A stretch of 64,000 nt of DNA from Geofilum rubicundum JCM 15548 (GTDB lineage Bacteria > Bacteroidota > Bacteroidia > Bacteroidales > Marinilabiliaceae). The notes beneath the pieces are model-generated. The model was given only the letters and a program-made list of their open reading frames with translations. It did no database searches and was not told the origin of the DNA. The stretch covers positions 1-64,000 of the forward strand of contig NZ_BAZW01000009.1 of the NCBI RefSeq assembly GCF_000974365.1, written 5' to 3'. Below, piece after piece: positions 59,552-64,000 of this stretch (position 1 is the stretch's first letter; the number at the start of each line of letters is the position of its first letter). The translations under genes were made by a program, and so were the position numbers.

Positions 59552-59617
59552 TGCCAAAAAGTTTAAAAAAAGTGTCAAAAAGTGTATTGATGCAAGATGT
59601 TAATACAAGTAAGTTTG
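59552..59617 (+). promoter_or_regulatory. Type 1 promoter upstream of SusC3
   Basis: TGCCAA at 59552-59557 and TGTCAA at 59573-59578 are 21 bp apart; TTG lies at 59587-59589 and TAAGTTTG at 59610-59617. Spacing is identical to the other four type 1 sites. The ATG is about 50 bases downstream. Confidence 0.85.
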
Positions 59618-59669
59618 GGTTTCATTACAAAATGTGATGTAGTTTTAATAATCCCAAATTTATTTCATT

Positions 59670-62600
59670 ATGAACAAAAGACATCTGGAAGTGCTTCAAG
59701 TAAAAAAGAGGAGCTCTTTAAGCAGCCGATTTTATCGGCTGATCCTTTTAGGAATGGTGTTTCTATGGGGAGCTGTGGGTTCTCTGTATGCACAGGAACG
59801 GGAAGTTTCGGGTACGGTTATCGATAGTCAGGGAGTGCCCGTACCTGGCGTTAATATTGTCATTAAAGCAAGCCCCAGTGTGGGAGTTATTTCTGACATG
59901 GATGGGCAGTATCAAATTTCGGTACCAGATGAGAACACAGTCTTGGTTTTTTCTTTTATTGGTTTTCAGGTAGAAGAAATTCCAGTAAGTGGACGTAGCG
60001 TGATTGATGTAACCATGCGGGAAGATATGATGGGATTGGATGAAGTTGTAGTTGTTGGATATGGTGTTCAAAAGAGAAGCGATGTTACCGGTTCCATGGT
60101 TAGTGTCGGAGAAGAAGAATTGAATGTGCGTCCGGTTTCCAATGCACTGGAGGCTCTTCAGGGACGAGCAGCAGGGGTTGATATCACATCGAATGAGCGA
60201 CCCGGTGAAATCGGAAATATTACCATTCGCGGAATGCGTTCGATGGTTCAGAATTCCAGTGGAGATTATATTGGTAATACCCCTTTATACGTAGTGGATG
60301 GTATTCCTTTGATGTCTTCCAGCGCTATAGAGACTTTGAATCCTCGCGACATTGAGTCCATCGACATCCTTAAAGATGCATCTGCGACTGCAATTTATGG
60401 ATCACGTGGAGCTAACGGGGTGGTATTGGTGACTACTAAGAAGGGTAAAGCGGGGCAGTTAAATATTAACTATGCAGGAACGCTTACCACCGAAACCATT
60501 CAGGATAAAGCGCCCATGATGAATGCCAGTGATTACATCACCTGGCGTCGTTGGGCTTATCACAACATGGATCCGGAGGCCTATCCTCGTGGCGATCAGC
60601 TTCAATAGATGCAGATGAGGATATTTTCCAGTCGGGTTCAGATCCTTATGCCTGGGACAATATCATGCAAGGCTGGTCCGGAGGAAGTTGGGATGGCTCA
60701 AAACTGAAATCTACCGATTGGACCGATTTTGTAACTCAGACTGCCATCACGCAGGAGCATTCATTGAGTGTGAGTGGCGGAACAGAAAAGGTGCAGGCCT
60801 ATGGTTCTTTTGGTTATCTTGATCAGGAGGGAACCCAGATAGGACAGGCTTATGACCGCTATACCACTAAAGTCAGTGTGGATATGCAACCGAAAGACTG
60901 GTTCAGTATGGGCGCTTCTCTAAACGCCTCATGGAGTGAACAGGATTATGGTATGTCAACTTTGGGCGCTTCTTCCAGCACTTGGCCAAACAGTATTTAT
61001 GGTGCTGCCAAGCGTGTTTTTTCTTATGCTGTACCTTATGATGAAAATGGAGAGCGTATTTTGACACCGGGTGGTGACGGTAATGTTTATACGATTATTG
61101 ATGAGTGGAACCAATCGACTCAGCAGCGTCAGACTTTCAGAGCACTGGCAAGTTTTTATTCTCAGCTGGACCTGGGCGAAATTTTTGTACCCTTGCAGGG
61201 TTTAAAATATCGCGTAAACTTTGGTCCTGATTACCGTAACTGGCGCGAAGGGGTGTATATTGACGCCAATTCTGTCAACCGTTTGGGAGGAACCTCCTAT
61301 GCCCGATTAAGAAATCAGCGTGATTTTTCATGGACCCTGGATAATTTGCTCCTTTACGACAAGTCGGCAGGTGAGCATACCTTTGGTATTACTTTGCTGC
61401 AGACTGCATCAAACTGGAATGTTGAGAGCAGTTCTATGAATGGTCAGAATGTTCCAAATCCTAACTTCCTTTGGAATGCTTTTGGATCTTTAGATGTGAC
61501 CTCCCCTGAAGCTAAAGTGGGAATTGGTTCAGGCCTGACTGAGCGTCAACTGACATCTTATATGGGGCGTTTGAATTACTCTCTTAGCGATCGTTATCTG
61601 TTAACGGTTTCTGGTCGTTGGGACGGTGCTTCGCAGTTGGCAGAAGGGCATAAATGGGCTTTCTTTCCCTCTGCCGCTTTGGGTTGGCGAATTGAGCAGG
61701 AAGATTTTATGCAGGGATTACCCTGGATTAGTCAGTTAAAAGCCCGATTGGGTTTTGGTTCCACAGGGAATGCTGCCGTTGATCCTTATCAGACACTTGG
61801 CCGTATTCAGTCATTCTTTGTGCCTTTTGGCGGGGCTGATAATCAGCAGGCTTATTCCATCAATGAGCCCAACTACACATCTACTTTGATTCCCATGGCC
61901 AATAAGGAATTGACTTGGGAAACCACTACCCAGTATAACCTGGGGCTCGATTTTTCATTGTTTTTAGGTCGTGTGGGCGGTACAATTGATATTTACCAAT
62001 CGAGCACCAAGGATTTATTAATGAATATGGCCATTCCTACGCTAACAGGTTCAAGGACGACCTATGCCAATGTAGGGGAAACTTCTAACAAGGGTGTTGA
62101 TATCACCTTGAACACTGTGAATATTGAAAGTGGTGATTTCAGATGGACCAGTAATATTAACGCTGCCTGGCAGAAGGATCAGATAGATATTCTGGCTTAT
62201 GGAAAAAATGACATGGTGGACAATACCTGGTTCATTGGGGAATCGATCAGCGTCATATACGGTATTGAGGGAGATGGATTATGGACTGCCGAGGATGCTG
62301 CAGAAATGGATCAGTTCAATGCGAATGGTCATGATTTTGAAGTTGGTATGTCTAAGCCGGTAGATCAGGATGGTAATTATGAGATTAATTCGGAAGACCG
62401 GGTTATTATTGGTAACAGAAATCCAAGATGGACGCTAGGTTTTAACAATACCTTTTCATACAAAGGTTTTGAATTGGATCTGATTACCTACGGACGTTTT
62501 GGTTACCAGGTGGCCACCGGTGGTGAAGGCCAAATTGGTCGTTACAATCAAAGGGAAATTGATTACTGGACTCCTGATAACACGGATGCTGAATTTCAAA

Positions 62601-62866
62601 AGCCTATCTATAACGAGGCTGGAGGTGATGCCTATTCTTCTATTTTGGGATATCGTTCGGGATCGTTCTTTAAAATCCGAACCATATCGTTGGGTTACAA
62701 CTTGCCTTTCAGAACCCTTGAGAATCTTGGGATACAGAATATGAAGGTCTATGTTCAGGCAAAGAATCCTGGAACCATTTATTCTGACATCGAATGGTTG
62801 GATATGGATTTGGGCGGTTCCACCTATAACAGAGGTTTTGTATTTGGTTTAAATATTGGCTTCTAG
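59670..62866 (+). CDS. SusC/RagA-type TonB-dependent transporter 3 (frameshifted)
   Basis: About 1065 residues after one repair. The signal peptide ends SLYAQ; then come a carboxypeptidase-regulatory-like domain (GTVIDSQGVPVPGVNIVI), a TonB-box-like VVVVGYG, the plug (NITIRGMRSM, LYVVDGIPL, DILKDASATAIYGSRGANGVV) and the barrel ending GLNIGF. It follows the textbook SusC pattern more closely than SusC1 or SusC2. The frame breaks near 60600; one extra T in CAGCTTC gives GDQLSIDADEDIF. SusD3 follows 37 bases later. Confidence 0.9.
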
Positions 62867-62903
62867 TTTGTATTTGGATTAATTTGTTTAATGAATGATA
62901 ATT

Positions 62904-64000
62904 ATGAAAAGATATAAAAGAATATTTATAGGAATGCTTGCCGCTGTTTCTTCAGTGGGTATTGGCTCCTGTAGTGATGACTTTCTGAAAGAAGAAATAA
63001 CTACATCCTATAGTTTACAGCATTTTGAAACAGAGGAAGGTCTGAACGATCTGGCCGTTAGTTTGTATGGGAACATTCGTTACCATTTTGCCTATGAGTG
63101 GGCCTATGGATTTACCAATTATGGAACAGATGAATTTTCCAGTGGAACGGATTTGACGAGTGAGATGTGGAATACCTATGACTCTCGGCTGGCACCCTAT
63201 GTTAGCGGAGCAGCCAATAAAAACTATCCCTCTCCCGATCACCTTTGGGATCAGATGTATTTTGGCATTAATTCAGCAATATAATCATCAATAGTGAGGA
63301 TGTTTTTACCGACGAAGAGTTGAAGAATAAGTGTGTGGGTGAGGCTTATTTTCTAAGAGGTTACAATTACCTGAGACTGGTTCAGCAGTATGGAAGTGTG
63401 GTGTTAAAGCTAACTCCTTCTAATTCAGTTGAGCGCAATTTTGCAAGAAGCTCCGAGGCGGATTGTGTGGCCAGTCTGGTAAGTGACCTAGAAATGGCCT
63501 ATGAACTTCTTCCGGAAGAAGAGTTCAGAGGTAAAGGGACATTCACCAAGCCTTTGGCGGCGCATATGCTGGCTAAAGCGCTTTTATTTAGAAATTCAGA
63601 GCGCAATTCTGAATGGAATACATCTTTTAAGAATGCAGATTTAAGCAGGATTATTACGCTGGCCGACTATGTCATCAATGAACGTCCGCTTGCAACGGAT
63701 TACCGTGATCTGTGGAACTGGACTGGCGTGGATAGTGACGCTGAAATGTTGCCGGAAATTCTTATGGCCGCCCAGTTTAATGACGACGCTTCTACGGCAG
63801 GTCGTTTTAGAAATCGGACTTATTGCTATTTCCCTGCTCAGTATTCCAATTTGCCTATGATGACCCGCACGGTAGCAGGTGGGCTCGATTTTCAGCGCTT
63901 AAGAACTACTGAATACGGGCTGAATGTATTTGACAAGGAAAATGATTCCCGCTTTTGGAAATCATTCAAGACCAAGTACCGTGTAAATAGGGCGACCGCC
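62904..64000 (+). CDS. SusD/RagB-type nutrient-binding lipoprotein 3 (frameshifted, cut by window end)
   Basis: The start of a SusD protein, with lipobox IGSC and SDDFLKEEITTSYS. The frame stops at 63284, but one added A near 63280 gives FGINSANIIINSEDVF, and the new frame is open to the window end at 64000. It carries the SusD helix (EAYFLRGYNYLRLVQQYGSVV) and the LAAHMLAKALLF helix. An in-frame ATG nine bases upstream at 62895 is also possible. The C-terminus lies outside the window. Confidence 0.88.

Noticed and set aside
9695-63284. Frameshifts as programmed recoding or phase variation
   Set aside because: There is no common slippery motif, no long simple repeat typical of phase variation and no shared downstream structure; nine unrelated genes are hit in the same direction, which fits sequencing error better.

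Overview
The window is a dense, entirely plus-strand stretch of Bacteroidota DNA devoted to using rhamnogalacturonan I (the pectin backbone of alternating rhamnose and galacturonic acid). The phylum is shown by three SusC/SusD pairs, a one-protein hybrid two-component regulator, TAnnTTTG promoter -7 boxes, many lipoprotein signals and several C-terminal type IX secretion (T9SS) sorting domains. T9SS cargo enzymes next to FAS1-domain surface lipoproteins suggest a free-living, gliding-type plant polysaccharide degrader, perhaps Marinilabiliales; the order is a guess.

Layout. 0.1-7.5 kb: L-rhamnose catabolism (fused rhamnulose-1-phosphate aldolase/dehydrogenase, medium-chain dehydrogenase, RhaT symporter, L-rhamnose isomerase, FGGY sugar kinase). 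7.5-17 kb: GH28, a GH43-like enzyme, the hybrid sensor/AraC regulator and a large GH2. 17-33 kb: apparent surface uptake operon with a FAS1 lipoprotein, SusC1-SusD1, two more FAS1 lipoproteins and SusC2-SusD2. 33-52 kb: secreted depolymerisation, with a 1000-residue T9SS protein of unknown function, four PL11 rhamnogalacturonan lyases (three with T9SS tails), GH28 and GH2. 52-59 kb: oligosaccharide finishing, with an SGNH acetylesterase, L-rhamnose mutarotase, a GH106 rhamnosidase fused to an SGNH esterase, and GH105 unsaturated rhamnogalacturonyl hydrolase. 59.7-64 kb: SusC3 and the start of SusD3, cut by the window end.

Inferred logic: T9SS-exported PL11 lyases cut the backbone outside the cell; the SusC/D transporters and FAS1 proteins capture and import oligosaccharides; GH105, GH106, GH28, GH2, GH43 and the esterases finish them; rhamnose is converted by mutarotase, isomerase, kinase and aldolase to dihydroxyacetone phosphate and a lactaldehyde product.

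The most interesting signal is regulatory. Five promoters share one rigid layout: a TGYCAA-type hexamer, a second copy exactly 21 bp later, a TTG, then TAnnTTTG starting exactly 32 bp after the second hexamer's end. They precede rhaT, the SusCD/FAS1 operon, a PL11 gene, the mutarotase gene and SusC3. A second family (AAATGAT direct repeats 20-21 bp apart, -7-like box 25 bp on) precedes GH2 and two PL11 genes, and both families stand in tandem before one PL11 gene.

Caution: eight genes are broken by ten single-base frameshifts, and the truncated SusD3 by an eleventh. Every one is repaired by adding one base, which looks like systematic deletion error in the assembly rather than gene decay. These genes are annotated here as whole genes with the break positions stated.
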